From Stappia indica (GTDB lineage: Bacteria; Pseudomonadota; Alphaproteobacteria; Rhizobiales; Stappiaceae): a stretch of DNA of 64,000 nucleotides. The first letter of the stretch is position 1, and each line of letters opens with the position of its first letter. This document shows positions 25,877 through 35,732 of this stretch, piece by piece. The stretch lies in NCBI RefSeq assembly GCF_001696535.1, contig NZ_MBQE01000006.1:372001-436000 (forward strand). The letters are read 5' to 3'. The notes beneath the pieces were generated by a model that searched no databases, was not told the origin of the DNA, and saw nothing but the letters and a program-made list of their open reading frames with translations. The position numbers and the translations under genes were made by a program.

Positions 25877-27202
25877 TTAGTCCCAGTTGCCCTCGGGGGT
25901 GCCGTCGAAGCGCTTTTTCAGCTGCGACCAGCAGTCGAGGTAGTTGTCCTGCAGGGTGTCGAGTTCCGCCGCGAAGCGCGTAAGGTGCTGCGGGAAGCGG
26001 GTCTCGAACATGAACGCCATGGTGCCCGTCAGCTTCTGCGGCTTCAACTCGGCGCGGCTCGCCTTCTCGAAGCCGTCGGCATCGGGTCCGTGCGGCAGCA
26101 TCATGTTGTGAAGGCTCATGCCGCCGGGCACGAAACCTTCCTCCTTGGCGTCGTAGCGGCCGTAGATCAGCCCCATGAACTCCGACATGATGTTGCGATG
26201 GTACCACGGCGGGCGGAAGGAATGCTCCGCGACCATCCAGCGCTCGGGGAAGATGACGAAGTCGATATTCGCCGTGCCTTCCTCGCCCGACGGGGCGGTC
26301 AGCACCGTGAAGATCGACGGATCGGGATGATCGAACAGGATCGCGCCGACCGGCGAGTAGGTGGTGAGGTCGTACTTGTAGGGCGCGTAGTTGCCGTGCC
26401 AGGCGACCACGTCCAGCGGCGAGGCCTCGAGCTTCGTCTCGTGGAAGCGGCCGCACCACTTGACCACCAGCCGGCACGGGCCTTCCTTGTCCTCGAACCA
26501 GGCGACCGGCGTCTTGAAGTCGCGAGGGTTGGCGAGGCAGTTGGCGCCGATCGGGCCGCGGTCCGGCAGGGTGAACTTGGCGCCGTAGTTCTCGCAGGCA
26601 TAGCCGCGCGCCTTGCCGTCCAGCAGCTCCACGCGGAACACCATGCCGCGCGGGATCACGCAGATCTCCTTGGGCACCACATCCATCACGCCGAGCTCGG
26701 TGGCGATGCGCAGGCCGCCTTCCTGCGGCACGATCAGCAGCTCGCCGTCGGCGTTGAAGAAATACTCGTCCACCATGTCGGCATTGGCGACATAGACATG
26801 GCTCGCCATGCCGGCCTGGCCGTTGACGTCGCCGGCCGTGGTCATGGTGCGCATGCCGGTGAGGAAGGTGACCGGCGTCTCGGGGATCGGCACCGGGTCC
26901 CAGCGCAGCTGGCCGAGGGCCAGCGAATGGTCGTCGACCGCCGGTGCGCTCTTCCACTCAGGCAGGGAAACGGGCGAGAAGCGGCCCGAATGCTTGACCG
27001 ACGGGCGGATGCGATAGAGCCAGGACCGCTCGTTGGTGCCGCGCGGGGCGGTGAACGGCGAGCCGGACAGCTGCTCGGCATACAGGCCGTAGGGCGCGCG
27101 CTGGGGCGAATTCTGCCCCTGTGGCAGGGCGCCCGGCAGGGCCTCGGTCTCGAAATCGTTGCCGAAGCCCGGCATGTAGGCGGGGGTGTTCGAAAGCGTC
27201 AT
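25877..27202 (-). CDS. hmgA: Homogentisate 1,2-dioxygenase
   Basis: 441 residues, the usual size. It opens the homogentisate ring to maleylacetoacetate. The N-terminus [26 protein letters not shown] is a strong family signature. Iron ligands can be placed in [13 protein letters not shown] (His and Glu) and [13 protein letters not shown] (His). ATG 27202 has AGGAGGGA upstream; a longer frame to 27511 would run through the operator region. It is the first gene of the cluster and divergent from a MarR gene with nested inverted repeats between. Confidence 0.97.
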   Translation of the reverse strand: MTLSNTPAYMPGFGNDFETEALPGALPQGQNSPQRAPYGLYAEQLSGSPFTAPRGTNERSWLYRIRPSVKHSGRFSPVSLPEWKSAPAVDDHSLALGQLRWDPVPIPETPVTFLTGMRTMTTAGDVNGQAGMASHVYVANADMVDEYFFNADGELLIVPQEGGLRIATELGVMDVVPKEICVIPRGMVFRVELLDGKARGYACENYGAKFTLPDRGPIGANCLANPRDFKTPVAWFEDKEGPCRLVVKWCGRFHETKLEASPLDVVAWHGNYAPYKYDLTTYSPVGAILFDHPDPSIFTVLTAPSGEEGTANIDFVIFPERWMVAEHSFRPPWYHRNIMSEFMGLIYGRYDAKEEGFVPGGMSLHNMMLPHGPDADGFEKASRAELKPQKLTGTMAFMFETRFPQHLTRFAAELDTLQDNYLDCWSQLKKRFDGTPEGNWD

Positions 27203-27220
27203 GTCCGATCCCTCCTGATC

Positions 27221-27269
27221 CAGACAGTTGATAGTTGCGTGTGTAACTGTTTTGTCTGAAACTATCAAC
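27221..27269. promoter_or_regulatory. Nested inverted repeats between hmgA and marR, probable MarR operator
   Basis: GTTGATAGTT (27227-27236) and AACTATCAAC (27260-27269) are perfect 10-bp complements 23 bases apart. Inside and overlapping lie CAGACA/TGTCTG and AGTT-N8-AACT. The whole region covers the bases just before hmgA and would be the control site of the divergent MarR regulator. Confidence 0.65.
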
Positions 27270-27316
27270 GTGCGAAGATACCGCTGTCTGATTTTATCGC
27301 AAGGAAGGGCTCGCAA

Positions 27317-27760
27317 ATGACCGGACGCCTGCTGCTGGACGAGTTTCTGCCCTACCGTCTGGTGAGGGCGTCCGAACTGGTCAGCCGGCGTTTTGCCGCC
27401 CGCTACCGGGCCGCCTACGGCATCAGCAGGCCGGAATGGCGGACTTTCGCGATCCTCGGCCAGCTCGGCAACACCACGGCGACCGAGATCGGCCGCCGCT
27501 CGACCATGCACAAGACCAAGGTGAGCCGCGCGGTGGCGGCGCTGGAAAAGCGCGGCTGGCTGTCGCGCAGCACCGACGAGGCCGACCGTCGCGCCGAGCA
27601 GCTGGAGCTGACGGCGGAAGGCGCCAAGGTCTACGGCGAGCTGGTGGCACTCGCCCGCTCGTTCCAGGCCGAACTGCTGCGCGACCTCGGGTTCGAGGCC
27701 GCCGACCGGCTGGACGCCGGCCTTTCGGCGGTGGAGAAGCGCTTCATCCGCGAGGAGTGA
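27317..27760 (+). CDS. MarR-family regulator of the homogentisate cluster
   Basis: 147 residues, a winged-helix dimer protein. [63 protein letters not shown] covers the recognition helix and wing with the conserved D-x-R-R. MarR proteins normally repress the divergent catabolic operon until an aromatic ligand binds; homogentisate would be the natural inducer here (inference). Start ATG 27317, 114 bases from hmgA. Confidence 0.9.
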   Translation: MTGRLLLDEFLPYRLVRASELVSRRFAARYRAAYGISRPEWRTFAILGQLGNTTATEIGRRSTMHKTKVSRAVAALEKRGWLSRSTDEADRRAEQLELTAEGAKVYGELVALARSFQAELLRDLGFEAADRLDAGLSAVEKRFIREE

Positions 27761-27799
27761 TCCGCGCCCTCAAGGCGGGCGCGGTCGCGTGCCTGGGTG

Positions 27800-30799
27800 T
27801 CAGTGTGCCTCGTCCCAGTTGTCGGCGGCGCGGGCGTCCACATGCAGCGGCACCGACAGGGTGACCGCCGGCTCGGCCGCCGTCTCCATGACCTTGCGCA
27901 CCAGGGCGATGGTGGGCTCCACCTCCGCTTCCGGCACTTCGAAGATCAGCTCGTCATGCACCTGCAGCAGCATGCGGGCGGCAAGCCTTGAGGCCGACAG
28001 CCGGTCCTCCATCCGCACCATCGCCCGGCGCAGGATATCGGCGGCCGACCCCTGGATCGGCGCGTTGATCGCGGCACGCTCATAGAAGGCGCGGTGGTTC
28101 GGATTGGAGGTGTTGACCTCCGGATAATGCGCCCGGCGGCCGAAGATCGTCGTCACGTAGCCATTGGCATGAACGAACTTTTTCGTCTCTTCCATGTAGT
28201 CGCGAATGCCCGGAAAGCGCTTGAAATAGGTCGAGATGTACTCCGCCGCCTCGCCCCGCGGGATGCCGAGCTGGGCGGCGAGACCAAAGGCGGAGATGCC
28301 GTAGATGATGCCGAAATTGATCGCCTTGGCCCGGCGGCGGACCATCGGGTCCATGCCCTCTATCGGCACGCCGAACATTTCCGAGGCGGTCATCCCATGG
28401 ATGTCCAGCCCTTCGGAAAAGGCCTGCTTGAGCTGGGAGATGTCCGCCATGTGGGCAAGCACGCGCAGCTCGATCTGGCTGTAGTCGGCCGAGACCAGCT
28501 TCATGCCCTTTTCGGCGACGAAGGCCTTGCGGATCTTGCGGCCGGCTTCCGTGCGGACCGGGATGTTCTGCAGGTTCGGCTCGGACGAGGACAGGCGGCC
28601 GGTCGTCGTCGCCGCCAGCGCGTAGGAGGTGTGCACACGCCCGGTCTGCGGATTGACGAAGCCCGGCAGCGCGTCGGAATAGGTGGACTTGAGCTTGGAA
28701 AGCTGCCGCCATTCGACGATGCGCGAGGGCAGCTCGTGCCCTTCGGCGGCCAGGTCGTCGAGCACGGAGACCGAGGTCGACCAAGCGCCGGTCTTGGTCT
28801 TCTTGCCGCCGGGCAGGCCCATCTTGCCGAACAGGATGTCGCCGAGCTGCTTGGGGCTGCCGATGTTGAAGCTTTCGCCGGCAAGCTCGTGGATCTCGGA
28901 TTCCAGCGCCGCCATGCCTTGCGCGAAATCGCCGGACAGGCGCGACAGCATCTGCCGGTCGATGGAGATGCCGCGCTCCTCCATGCGGGCAAGCACCGGC
29001 ACCATCGGCCGTTCCAGCCGCTCGTAGACGCTGGCCATGTGCTCGGCCGCAAGCCGCGGCTTGAGCACCTGCCACAGGCGCAGGGTGACGTCCGCATCCT
29101 CGGCCGCATAGGCGGAGGCCTTGTCGAGCGGCACCTTGTCGAAGGTGATCATCGACTTGCCCGAGCCGGCGACTTCCTTGAACGGGATCGGCGTATGGCC
29201 GAGCCAGCGCTCGGACAGCGCGTCCATGCCGTTGCCGCCCTTGCCGGCGTCCAGCGCGTAGGACAGCAGCATCGTGTCGTCGAAGGGAGCGACCTCGATG
29301 CCGTAGCGCTTCAGCACCAGCCAGTCGTACTTGAGGTTCTGCGCGATCTTGAGGACGCCGGGATCCTCCAGCAGCGGCTTGAGGACGGCCAGCGCCTCGC
29401 TCATCGGGATCTGGCCGGGGATCAGGCCGCCGCCGCCCAGGAGGTCGCCCTCGCCGTCCACATGGCCGAGCGGGATGTAGCAGGCGCGTCCGGGCTGCGT
29501 TGACAGCGACACGCCGACGAGATCGGCCTGCATGGCATCGAGCGAGGTGGTTTCCGTGTCGACCGCAACGTGGCCGAGCTCGGTCGCTTCCGCGACCCAG
29601 GCCTTGAGCCGGTCGAGATCCATCACCGTCTCGTAGCCGGACGGGTCGACCTTCTGGGCCACGGCCTGTTCGGCAGCGGCCTCCGCAACCGCCTGCGGGC
29701 GCCACAGCCCGCCTTCGCTTGCCGCGGCAGCAGCGGGTGCCGGCGCCGACCCGACGGCCGGCGCTGCGCTGACGGCGGCGCCCTCCGGCTGAGCTCCGGG
29801 GCCGCCCTCCATCATCCGGCCCTTGCCGTCCGGCTCGTGCCAGCCGCGCACGACGAGGGTGGCCGGCTCGACGCCGGTGATGTCGAGGCCGGTGACCTCG
29901 CCGACCCGGCGGGTCAGGGTGGTGAACTCCATCGCCTTGAGGAAGGCGATGGCGCGGGCGCCGTCGAGCCCGTTGACGGTCAGCGTTTCGACCGGGTGCT
30001 CGACTGGCACGTCTTCCTTCAGCGTCACCAGCTGTTTTGAGATGCGCGCCTGATCGGCGAAGGCGATGAGGTTCTCGCGGCGCTTGGCCTGCTTGATCGT
30101 GTCGGCCTTGGCCAGCAGGGATTCCAGGTCGCCGAACTCGTTGACCAGGAGGGCGGCGGTCTTCAGGCCGATGCCCGGAACGCCGGGCACGTTGTCGACG
30201 CTGTCGCCGGCCAGCGCCTGCACCTCGATGACCTTGTCCGGACCGACGCCGAATTTCTCGAACACCTCGGCTTCGCCGAAGATCTTGTTCTTCATCGTGT
30301 CGATCATGCCGATGCGCGGACCGATCAGCTGCATCAGGTCCTTGTCGCCGGAGGCGATGGTGACGCGCGCGCCCGCTGCCGCGGCCGCCCGGGCATAGGT
30401 GGCGATCAGGTCGTCGGCCTCGAAGCCTTCCTGCTCGATGCAGTGGACCGAAAAGGCGCGGGTCGCCTCGCGGATCAGCCCGAACTGCGGGATCAGGTCC
30501 TCCGGCGGCTCCGGGCGCTGGGCCTTGTACTGGGGATAGATCTCGTTGCGGAACGTCTTCGCCGAATGGTCGAAGATCACCGCCATATGGGTCGGCTCGT
30601 CGCCCTTCTCGGGCGTCAGCCCCTCCTGCAAGAGCTTCCACAGCATGTTGCAGAAGCCGGAGACGGCGCCGACCGGCAGGCCGTCGGACTTGCGCGTCAA
30701 CGGCGGCAGCGCGTGATAGGCGCGGAAGATGAAGGTGGAGCCGTCGACCAGGATCAGGTGGTCGTCGGCCGTGAGCTGGGCAGCGGCTTCGTTCGACAT
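27800..30799 (-). CDS. polA: DNA polymerase I
   Basis: About 999 residues. The N-terminal 5'-3' exonuclease domain (LILVDGSTFIFRAYHALPPL, ASGDKDLMQLIG) is followed by an Ala/Gly/Pro-rich linker. An intact 3'-5' proofreading domain (VDTETTS, with D414) and the family A polymerase domain (RLSSSEPNLQNIPVRTEAGRKIRKAF, SADYSQIELRVLAH, RRAKAINFGIIYG, LQVHDELIFEVP) complete it. It fills gaps and removes RNA primers. Two starts are possible, 30811 and 30799; I chose the second (SNEAAAQL). A 9-bp hairpin precedes it. The 3' end is 39 bases from the convergent marR gene. Confidence 0.97.
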   Translation of the reverse strand: MSNEAAAQLTADDHLILVDGSTFIFRAYHALPPLTRKSDGLPVGAVSGFCNMLWKLLQEGLTPEKGDEPTHMAVIFDHSAKTFRNEIYPQYKAQRPEPPEDLIPQFGLIREATRAFSVHCIEQEGFEADDLIATYARAAAAAGARVTIASGDKDLMQLIGPRIGMIDTMKNKIFGEAEVFEKFGVGPDKVIEVQALAGDSVDNVPGVPGIGLKTAALLVNEFGDLESLLAKADTIKQAKRRENLIAFADQARISKQLVTLKEDVPVEHPVETLTVNGLDGARAIAFLKAMEFTTLTRRVGEVTGLDITGVEPATLVVRGWHEPDGKGRMMEGGPGAQPEGAAVSAAPAVGSAPAPAAAAASEGGLWRPQAVAEAAAEQAVAQKVDPSGYETVMDLDRLKAWVAEATELGHVAVDTETTSLDAMQADLVGVSLSTQPGRACYIPLGHVDGEGDLLGGGGLIPGQIPMSEALAVLKPLLEDPGVLKIAQNLKYDWLVLKRYGIEVAPFDDTMLLSYALDAGKGGNGMDALSERWLGHTPIPFKEVAGSGKSMITFDKVPLDKASAYAAEDADVTLRLWQVLKPRLAAEHMASVYERLERPMVPVLARMEERGISIDRQMLSRLSGDFAQGMAALESEIHELAGESFNIGSPKQLGDILFGKMGLPGGKKTKTGAWSTSVSVLDDLAAEGHELPSRIVEWRQLSKLKSTYSDALPGFVNPQTGRVHTSYALAATTTGRLSSSEPNLQNIPVRTEAGRKIRKAFVAEKGMKLVSADYSQIELRVLAHMADISQLKQAFSEGLDIHGMTASEMFGVPIEGMDPMVRRRAKAINFGIIYGISAFGLAAQLGIPRGEAAEYISTYFKRFPGIRDYMEETKKFVHANGYVTTIFGRRAHYPEVNTSNPNHRAFYERAAINAPIQGSAADILRRAMVRMEDRLSASRLAARMLLQVHDELIFEVPEAEVEPTIALVRKVMETAAEPAVTLSVPLHVDARAADNWDEAH

Positions 30800-30824
30800 G
30801 GCGCGGATCATGCCCGCGTTGGCC

Positions 30825-30850
30825 GCGCGAGAAAAGCCTGCTTCTCGCGC
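30825..30850. terminator. Hairpin between the acyltransferase gene and polA
   Basis: GCGCGAGAA (30825-30833) and TTCTCGCGC (30842-30850) form a perfect 9-bp stem with an 8-base loop, downstream of the acyltransferase stop on the minus strand. It lacks a T-run, so it may be an attenuator rather than a full terminator. Confidence 0.45.
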
Positions 30851-30873
30851 CCTGCCCCGCTTATTTCATCTCG

Positions 30874-31935
30874 TCACTCGGCCGCCTGGGCGACCGGGCG
30901 GCGCGGCGGGTCGCGCTCCAGCCGCGCCCAGCCGGGACGGCGGAACAGGAACCAGCCGTAGCCGGTGCGCTCGATCATCCAAAGCAGCACCAGCGGAGCG
31001 ATCACGCCGGCGGCGGTGACGATCACCGAAATCGTGCCGATATCGGGAATGATGCCGGTCTTCAGCAGCACGACACGGGTGACCGCCATCGGAAAGAAGA
31101 ACGCGAGATAGATGACGATGGAGTTGCGCCCGCAATAGGCGAGCGGTGCGCTGGCGCCGGCCTGGGTTAGCAGCGCCGAGGTGACGATCACCGCCAGCGC
31201 GCCGGCGGTGCCGAGCGCCAGGCTGACCAGCGGCAGGTCGGCGAGGCCGTTGAATACGAGGACGCCGTTGAGGACGCCCCAGGCCAGCAGGCCGGCGATG
31301 CCGGCCGTCATGTGGCGGCGGGCCCAGTCGGCCAGCGTGAAAGCCTGGGTGGCGAAGATGTAGCCGGCGTAGAAATAGACGTAGCGCGAGCAGAACTCGT
31401 CGATCAGCACCGAGCCGGTCGAGATCGGGGCGATCTGCAGCACGGCGGCGAGCACGAGCACCAGTTGCCACGGCACGCCGCGGTCGTGCAGCACCTTGGT
31501 GATCACGAACATCACCGGCAGCATGTAGATGAACCACAGGGTGCCGAAGGGTTGCACATAGGCGAGGAGATATTCGCTGAAGACGCTGCCCCAGCCGGTT
31601 TCGGCGGCCATCGGCGGCGCCTTGACCACGAACTGGATGGTCAGCCAGAGCACGTAGAAATAGGCGAAGTGGACGACCTTGCGGTCGAGATAGCGGCGCC
31701 ACGGCCGGTCGATGACCAGTGCCAGGAACAGGCCCGAGATCATGAAAAAGTCCGGCATGCGGAACGGGCGGGCGAATTCCACCACCAGTCCCATCCAGCC
31801 CTCGGTTCCGGCGGATTTCTCGACGCCCAGCGTCGAATGCATCATCACCACGAAGATGATGCAGAGCCCCTTGGCCGTGTCGACCCAATCGACGCGTCCT
31901 GTGGCGCCGGCGATATCCCTCTCCCGACCGGTCAT
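30874..31935 (-). CDS. Acyltransferase family 3 membrane protein
   Basis: 353 residues with about ten membrane helices. The start RVDWVDTAKGLCIIFVVMMHSTLGVEK carries the conserved histidine of the acyltransferase 3 family, and RPFRMPDFFMISGLFLAL is also typical. Such enzymes acetylate or succinylate exported glycans and lipids. A related family member is OpgC, but nothing fixes the substrate here. Probably a single-gene unit; it reads toward polA. Confidence 0.85.
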   Translation of the reverse strand: MTGRERDIAGATGRVDWVDTAKGLCIIFVVMMHSTLGVEKSAGTEGWMGLVVEFARPFRMPDFFMISGLFLALVIDRPWRRYLDRKVVHFAYFYVLWLTIQFVVKAPPMAAETGWGSVFSEYLLAYVQPFGTLWFIYMLPVMFVITKVLHDRGVPWQLVLVLAAVLQIAPISTGSVLIDEFCSRYVYFYAGYIFATQAFTLADWARRHMTAGIAGLLAWGVLNGVLVFNGLADLPLVSLALGTAGALAVIVTSALLTQAGASAPLAYCGRNSIVIYLAFFFPMAVTRVVLLKTGIIPDIGTISVIVTAAGVIAPLVLLWMIERTGYGWFLFRRPGWARLERDPPRRPVAQAAE

Positions 31936-32040
31936 CTCGTCAAGGCTCCCGCTTTTCGTTCCCGAGCGGGCACCTTGCAGACGTCAGGTGTAAGGCGGGT
32001 TAACCCGCTCTCACGATTTGGTGAGGGGATGCGCCGGGCG

Positions 32041-32568
32041 TCAGGGGCGGTCGTTGCGGCCGTCGTCGATCTGCCCCCGCCACGGCGTGGACCCGTCCGG
32101 CCCGCGCCCGCTCCTGTCGTTGCCGTCGAGATCGGCCCAGTCGTCCCGGTCGAGATCGACCACGCCTTCGCCCCGGCCCTGTCGCCGGGCGCCGGCCTTC
32201 ACGACGGTCACCTTGGCATTGCGCACCATGATCCGCGCGATGGCGGCGCGCAGCGGCGGCACGAAAAGCAGCAGGCCGAGCGCGTCGGTGACGAAGCCGG
32301 GGATCAGCAGCAGCACGCTGGCGACGACGATCAGCGCGCCTTGCATGATGTCCTCGCCCGGCACCTGGCCGCGGTCCATCTCGGAGCGCACGCGCCGCAA
32401 CAGCGACAGGCCCTGCAGGCGCAGCATCAGGCTGCCGGCGACCGCCGTCGCAATGGTCAGCAGCACGGTCGGAACCGCGCCGATTTCCGAGCCGACCTCG
32501 ACGAAGACGAGGATCTCGAGAAGGGGAAGGCCGATGATGGTGAGAAGGATGAACAGTCCGATGGGCAT
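32041..32568 (-). CDS. fxsA: FxsA family membrane protein
   Basis: 175 residues. The N-terminal helices PIGLFILLTIIGLPLLEILVFVEVGSEIG, VLLTIATAVAGSLMLRLQGLSLLRRV and DIMQGALIVVASVLLLIPGFVTDALGLLLFVPPLR are the FxsA core (suppressor of F exclusion of phage T7 in E. coli). The polar C-terminus is variable. It is divergent from the timA-like gene, an arrangement common in Hyphomicrobiales. Confidence 0.9.
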   Translation of the reverse strand: MPIGLFILLTIIGLPLLEILVFVEVGSEIGAVPTVLLTIATAVAGSLMLRLQGLSLLRRVRSEMDRGQVPGEDIMQGALIVVASVLLLIPGFVTDALGLLLFVPPLRAAIARIMVRNAKVTVVKAGARRQGRGEGVVDLDRDDWADLDGNDRSGRGPDGSTPWRGQIDDGRNDRP

Positions 32569-32901
32569 GGCGTGCGCGACAGGGTCCTGTGATGATGCGT
32601 GGCTCAGGTCTCTTGTCCCGCCCGGCCCAGGGTGCCGCTGCGGGATCGTCGACCCTCAGTTAGGGACCAAGTGACGCAAATGCGAGCTTTATGTGTTTTC
32701 GGATGACGAAAACTGCGTCCGACACTTGTCTTGAAGGCTGGATGTTGGTTCAAGGGGGCTTACATAAGCTACGATGGGCTATGCTGCGGCTTGCCCTGCG
32801 GGGCGCCGGTGTCGGCGCGCTGCACAGGCTGCACCAAACCCGACGGGCGGAATGCCGTGACGGCGTCTGCGACGCAACCGGCCGGATGTGAAACGGATCA
32901 T
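32569..32901. other. Divergent intergenic region fxsA / timA
   Basis: 333 bases with no gene I can support. It must hold the promoters of both genes. The middle is less GC-rich (32675-32775), but I could not assign convincing -35/-10 pairs. A short plus-strand frame from 32731 runs into timA and is judged a 5' leader, because a downstream ATG at 32902 begins the conserved protein. Confidence 0.5.
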
Positions 32902-33615
32902 ATGTTCAACGACATCACCACTATCATCTTTCTGGTCCTGGCGGTCGTGATCTTCTTCAGGCTGCGCAGCGTCCTCGGACGGCGCACCGGCAACGAGCGT
33001 CCGCCCTTCGATCCCTACTCAGCTCCGGAGCGCGACAATGGCGCCGGCGGTCCCGTGCACGACGACAACGTGATCCCGCTGCCGGGCCAGACGGGCCATC
33101 AGGGCGGTCCGACGTCGGCCCCCAGCTCGACAACGCTCGACAAGGTGGCGCCGGAGGGCAGCGCCCTCAACCAGGCGCTCCGGCAGATCCTGTCCGCCGA
33201 TCGCTCGTTCGAGCCGCAGGGCTTCCTGCAGGGCGCCCGCGCGGCCTACGAGATGATCGTCACGGCCTTCGCCAATGGCGACCGCAAGACACTGAAGAAC
33301 CTGCTCTCCAAGGAAGTCTACGAGGGCTTCGTCGCAGCGATTTCCGACCGGGAGTCGCGGGGCGAGACGATCGAGTCCACCTTCGTCGGCATCGACAAGG
33401 CCGACATCGTCGAGGCGGCACTGAAGGGCAGCACCGCCCAGGTGACCGTCAAGTTCCGCTCGGAGCTGATCTCCGCCACCCGCGACCGCAACGGCGCCAT
33501 CGTCGACGGCGATCCCAACGCGGTCAGCGAAGTCACCGACATCTGGACCTTCGCCCGCGATACCACGTCGCGGGATCCCAACTGGCGTCTGGTGGCGACC
33601 GAATCGGTCGAGTGA
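32902..33615 (+). CDS. timA: Tim44/TimA-like inner-membrane protein
   Basis: 237 residues. An N-terminal membrane helix (DITTIIFLVLAVVIFFRLRSVLG) is followed by a flexible polar linker and a C-terminal Tim44 domain (FLQGARAAYEMIVTAFANGDRKTLKNLLSKEVYEGFVAAISDRESRG ... VTDIWTFARDTTSRDPNWRLVATE). This is the alphaproteobacterial relative of the mitochondrial import component Tim44, anchored in the inner membrane facing the cytoplasm. It lies directly before mltA. Confidence 0.9.
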   Translation: MFNDITTIIFLVLAVVIFFRLRSVLGRRTGNERPPFDPYSAPERDNGAGGPVHDDNVIPLPGQTGHQGGPTSAPSSTTLDKVAPEGSALNQALRQILSADRSFEPQGFLQGARAAYEMIVTAFANGDRKTLKNLLSKEVYEGFVAAISDRESRGETIESTFVGIDKADIVEAALKGSTAQVTVKFRSELISATRDRNGAIVDGDPNAVSEVTDIWTFARDTTSRDPNWRLVATESVE

Positions 33616-33616
33616 C

Positions 33617-34780
33617 TTGCGTGCCGCCGGCCGGATGGCCCTTGTCGCCGGCCTGGCGGCGGCACTGCTTGCCGGCACCGTTGCGACGGGCCCGGCTCAG
33701 GTGCGCGGAAAACCCCTCATGCTGTCTGCGCCCCTGACATTCGCGGAGCTGCCCGGCTGGGCCGGCGACGACCACCGTGCCGCGCTGGCCGCATTCCTGC
33801 GTCATTGCCGGGAACGGAGGGCGGAGCTGCCCGCCGAGCTGTCGCGGCTCTGCGGTCTGGCCCACGCTGCCTCGGAGAGCCATGAGCTGCTGGCCGCACG
33901 CACTTTCCTGGAACAGCATTTCGAGCCGCGCCGCATCCTGTCCGACGGCTTCGTCACGGGCTATTTCGAACCCGAATACGAGGGCTCGCGCCAACTGGGG
34001 GGCGGCTACGACACGCCGCTGCTTGCCCGCCCGCCGGAGCTTGTGCCCCTGGCCGGACGTCCGGCGCCGGCCGGACTGCCCAAGGATGCGCCGTTTGCCT
34101 TTTTAAACGGCAACGGTCAGCTGATCGCCCCGCCCGACCGGGGGGCGATCATGGACGGCGCGCTGGCCGGCCGCCGGCTCGAGCTCGTCTGGCTGGCCGA
34201 TCCGGTCGACGCGTTCTACGTCCATGTCCAGGGCTCGGCCCGCATTCGCCTGCGCGAAGGCGGCAGCCTGCGTGTCGGCTATGCCGGCAAGACCGGACAC
34301 CCCTACAGTGCCATCGGCCGGGTGATGATCGAGCGCGGCCTTGCCGAGCCCGGCACCGTCACCATGCAGGTGCTGCGCAAGTGGCTGGCGGAAAACCCGC
34401 ACGAGATCGACGGCGTCCTGCGGCGCAACCGCTCCTACATCTTCTTTCGCGAGGTAACGGAGGCCGCCGAGCACGAGGGACCGGTGGGCGCCGCCGGACT
34501 GCCGTTGCTGCCCGGCCGAAGCCTTGCCATCGATGCCGCGCACCACGCCTACGGGACGCTGGTCTTCGTTTCCACGGATCTTCCCTCCGGCCCTGGCGGT
34601 GCGCGCGAGACGTTCCGCCGGTTGATGATCGCCGACGACACCGGCTCGGCCATCGTCGGGCCTGCGCGAGGCGACATCTTCTTCGGTTCGGGCGAGGAGG
34701 CCGGCGAGCGTGCCGGCCGCATCCAGCACCGGGCAGACATGGTGCTTTTGGTGCCGCGCGGGCCGGGGGCGCGGCCATGA
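33617..34780 (+). CDS. mltA: Membrane-bound lytic murein transglycosylase A
   Basis: 387 residues from TTG 33617; ATG 33635 is an alternative that would remove the basic residues of the signal peptide. MltA cleaves peptidoglycan to 1,6-anhydromuropeptides. LSDGFVTGYFEPEYEGSRQ, DAFYVHVQGSARIRLREGG, ENPHEIDGVLRRNRSYIFFRE and the 3D domain RRLMIADDTGSAIVGPARGDIFFGSGEEAGERAG with its catalytic aspartates are all present. No lipobox Cys is seen, so it may be secreted rather than lipid-anchored. The stop overlaps smr (ATGA). Confidence 0.93.
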   Translation: MRAAGRMALVAGLAAALLAGTVATGPAQVRGKPLMLSAPLTFAELPGWAGDDHRAALAAFLRHCRERRAELPAELSRLCGLAHAASESHELLAARTFLEQHFEPRRILSDGFVTGYFEPEYEGSRQLGGGYDTPLLARPPELVPLAGRPAPAGLPKDAPFAFLNGNGQLIAPPDRGAIMDGALAGRRLELVWLADPVDAFYVHVQGSARIRLREGGSLRVGYAGKTGHPYSAIGRVMIERGLAEPGTVTMQVLRKWLAENPHEIDGVLRRNRSYIFFREVTEAAEHEGPVGAAGLPLLPGRSLAIDAAHHAYGTLVFVSTDLPSGPGGARETFRRLMIADDTGSAIVGPARGDIFFGSGEEAGERAGRIQHRADMVLLVPRGPGARP

Positions 34781-35364
34781 GCCGGCGCAGGGGGCGCCAG
34801 CCCTCGCCCGAGGAACGCCGCCTGTGGGAGCAGGTGACGGCCGATGTCGACCCGCTCGCCCCGCGCGGACGTGCGCGCGCCGAGGCACCGGACGCGGAGC
34901 CGGACGAGACGCCGGCGCCGGTGCCGACTGCGGCCCTGCCGCCCGGGCCTGCCGCATCCGGCGCGTCCGCGCTGCGCCCGCCTGCGCCGCCATCTCCCCC
35001 GCCTCTGTCGCCGCTCGAGCCGCGCCAGCGCCGGCGTATCGCCCGCGGCACCCGTGCCATCGACATGCGCATCGACCTGCATGGCCTGACCCAGGCGGAG
35101 GCGCATGTGCGGCTGCGCGGGTTCCTGTCCTATGCCCAGTCGAGCGGCGCGGCCGTGGTTCTGGTGATCACCGGCAAGGGCGCGCCCGGCGGCAGCCCGG
35201 TGGCCGGCGAGCGCGGCATCCTGCGCCGCGTCGTGCCGCAATGGCTGTCCTTCCCCGAGTTCCGCCCCCTGGTGGTGGGCTTCGAGGAGGCGCATGCCGC
35301 TCATGGCGGCGGCGGCGCGCTCTATGTCAGGATCCGCAAGAGCGGAAAATGGGGGGGACGATGA
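34777..35364 (+). CDS. Smr/MutS2-domain protein
   Basis: 195 residues. The N-terminal half is charged and proline-rich (residues 1-75). The Smr domain occupies about 85-190: MRIDLHGLTQAEAHVRLRGFL, VVLVITGKGAPGG and LRRVVPQWLSFPEFRPLVVGFEEAHAAHGGGGALYVRIRK. Smr domains are nucleases acting on nucleic acids, some on stalled-ribosome mRNA. It overlaps mltA upstream and the HTH gene downstream by ATGA, so all three are coupled. Confidence 0.92.
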   Translation: MSRRRGRQPSPEERRLWEQVTADVDPLAPRGRARAEAPDAEPDETPAPVPTAALPPGPAASGASALRPPAPPSPPPLSPLEPRQRRRIARGTRAIDMRIDLHGLTQAEAHVRLRGFLSYAQSSGAAVVLVITGKGAPGGSPVAGERGILRRVVPQWLSFPEFRPLVVGFEEAHAAHGGGGALYVRIRKSGKWGGR

Positions 35365-35732
35365 CGCCGTTCGGCGCCAAGCTGCGCGAGCTGCGCAAGA
35401 AGCGCGGCATCACCCTGTCGGAAATGGCCGAGGCGCTGGGCGTTTCGGCGGCCTATCTGTCGGCGCTCGAGCATGGCAAACGCGGCCGCCCCACCTGGTA
35501 CACGGTGCAGCGGATCATCGCCTTCTTCAACGTCATCTGGGACGAGGCGGAGGAGCTGCAGCGCCTCGCCGAGATTTCCGACCCCAAGGTTTCCATCGAC
35601 ACGGCGGGCCTGCAGCCCGAGGCGACGGAACTGGCCAACCTGCTGGCGGCGAAGATTTCCGGCCTGTCGCGCGACAGTCTGGCCCATCTGTTGCATCAGT
35701 TGCGCGTCGCGGCGGCACGGGACCGCATCTAG
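35361..35732 (+). CDS. XRE-family helix-turn-helix regulator
   Basis: 123 residues. A Cro/CI-type HTH is at 5-60 (KLRELRKKRGITLSEMAEALGVSAAYLSALEHGKRGRPTWYTVQRIIAFFN), with a helical C-terminus (ATELANLLAAKISGLSRDSLAHLLHQLRVAA). It is a conserved partner of mltA and smr in Hyphomicrobiales, where gyrB usually follows; here glnD follows instead. The regulatory target is unknown. Confidence 0.9.
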   Translation: MTPFGAKLRELRKKRGITLSEMAEALGVSAAYLSALEHGKRGRPTWYTVQRIIAFFNVIWDEAEELQRLAEISDPKVSIDTAGLQPEATELANLLAAKISGLSRDSLAHLLHQLRVAAARDRI

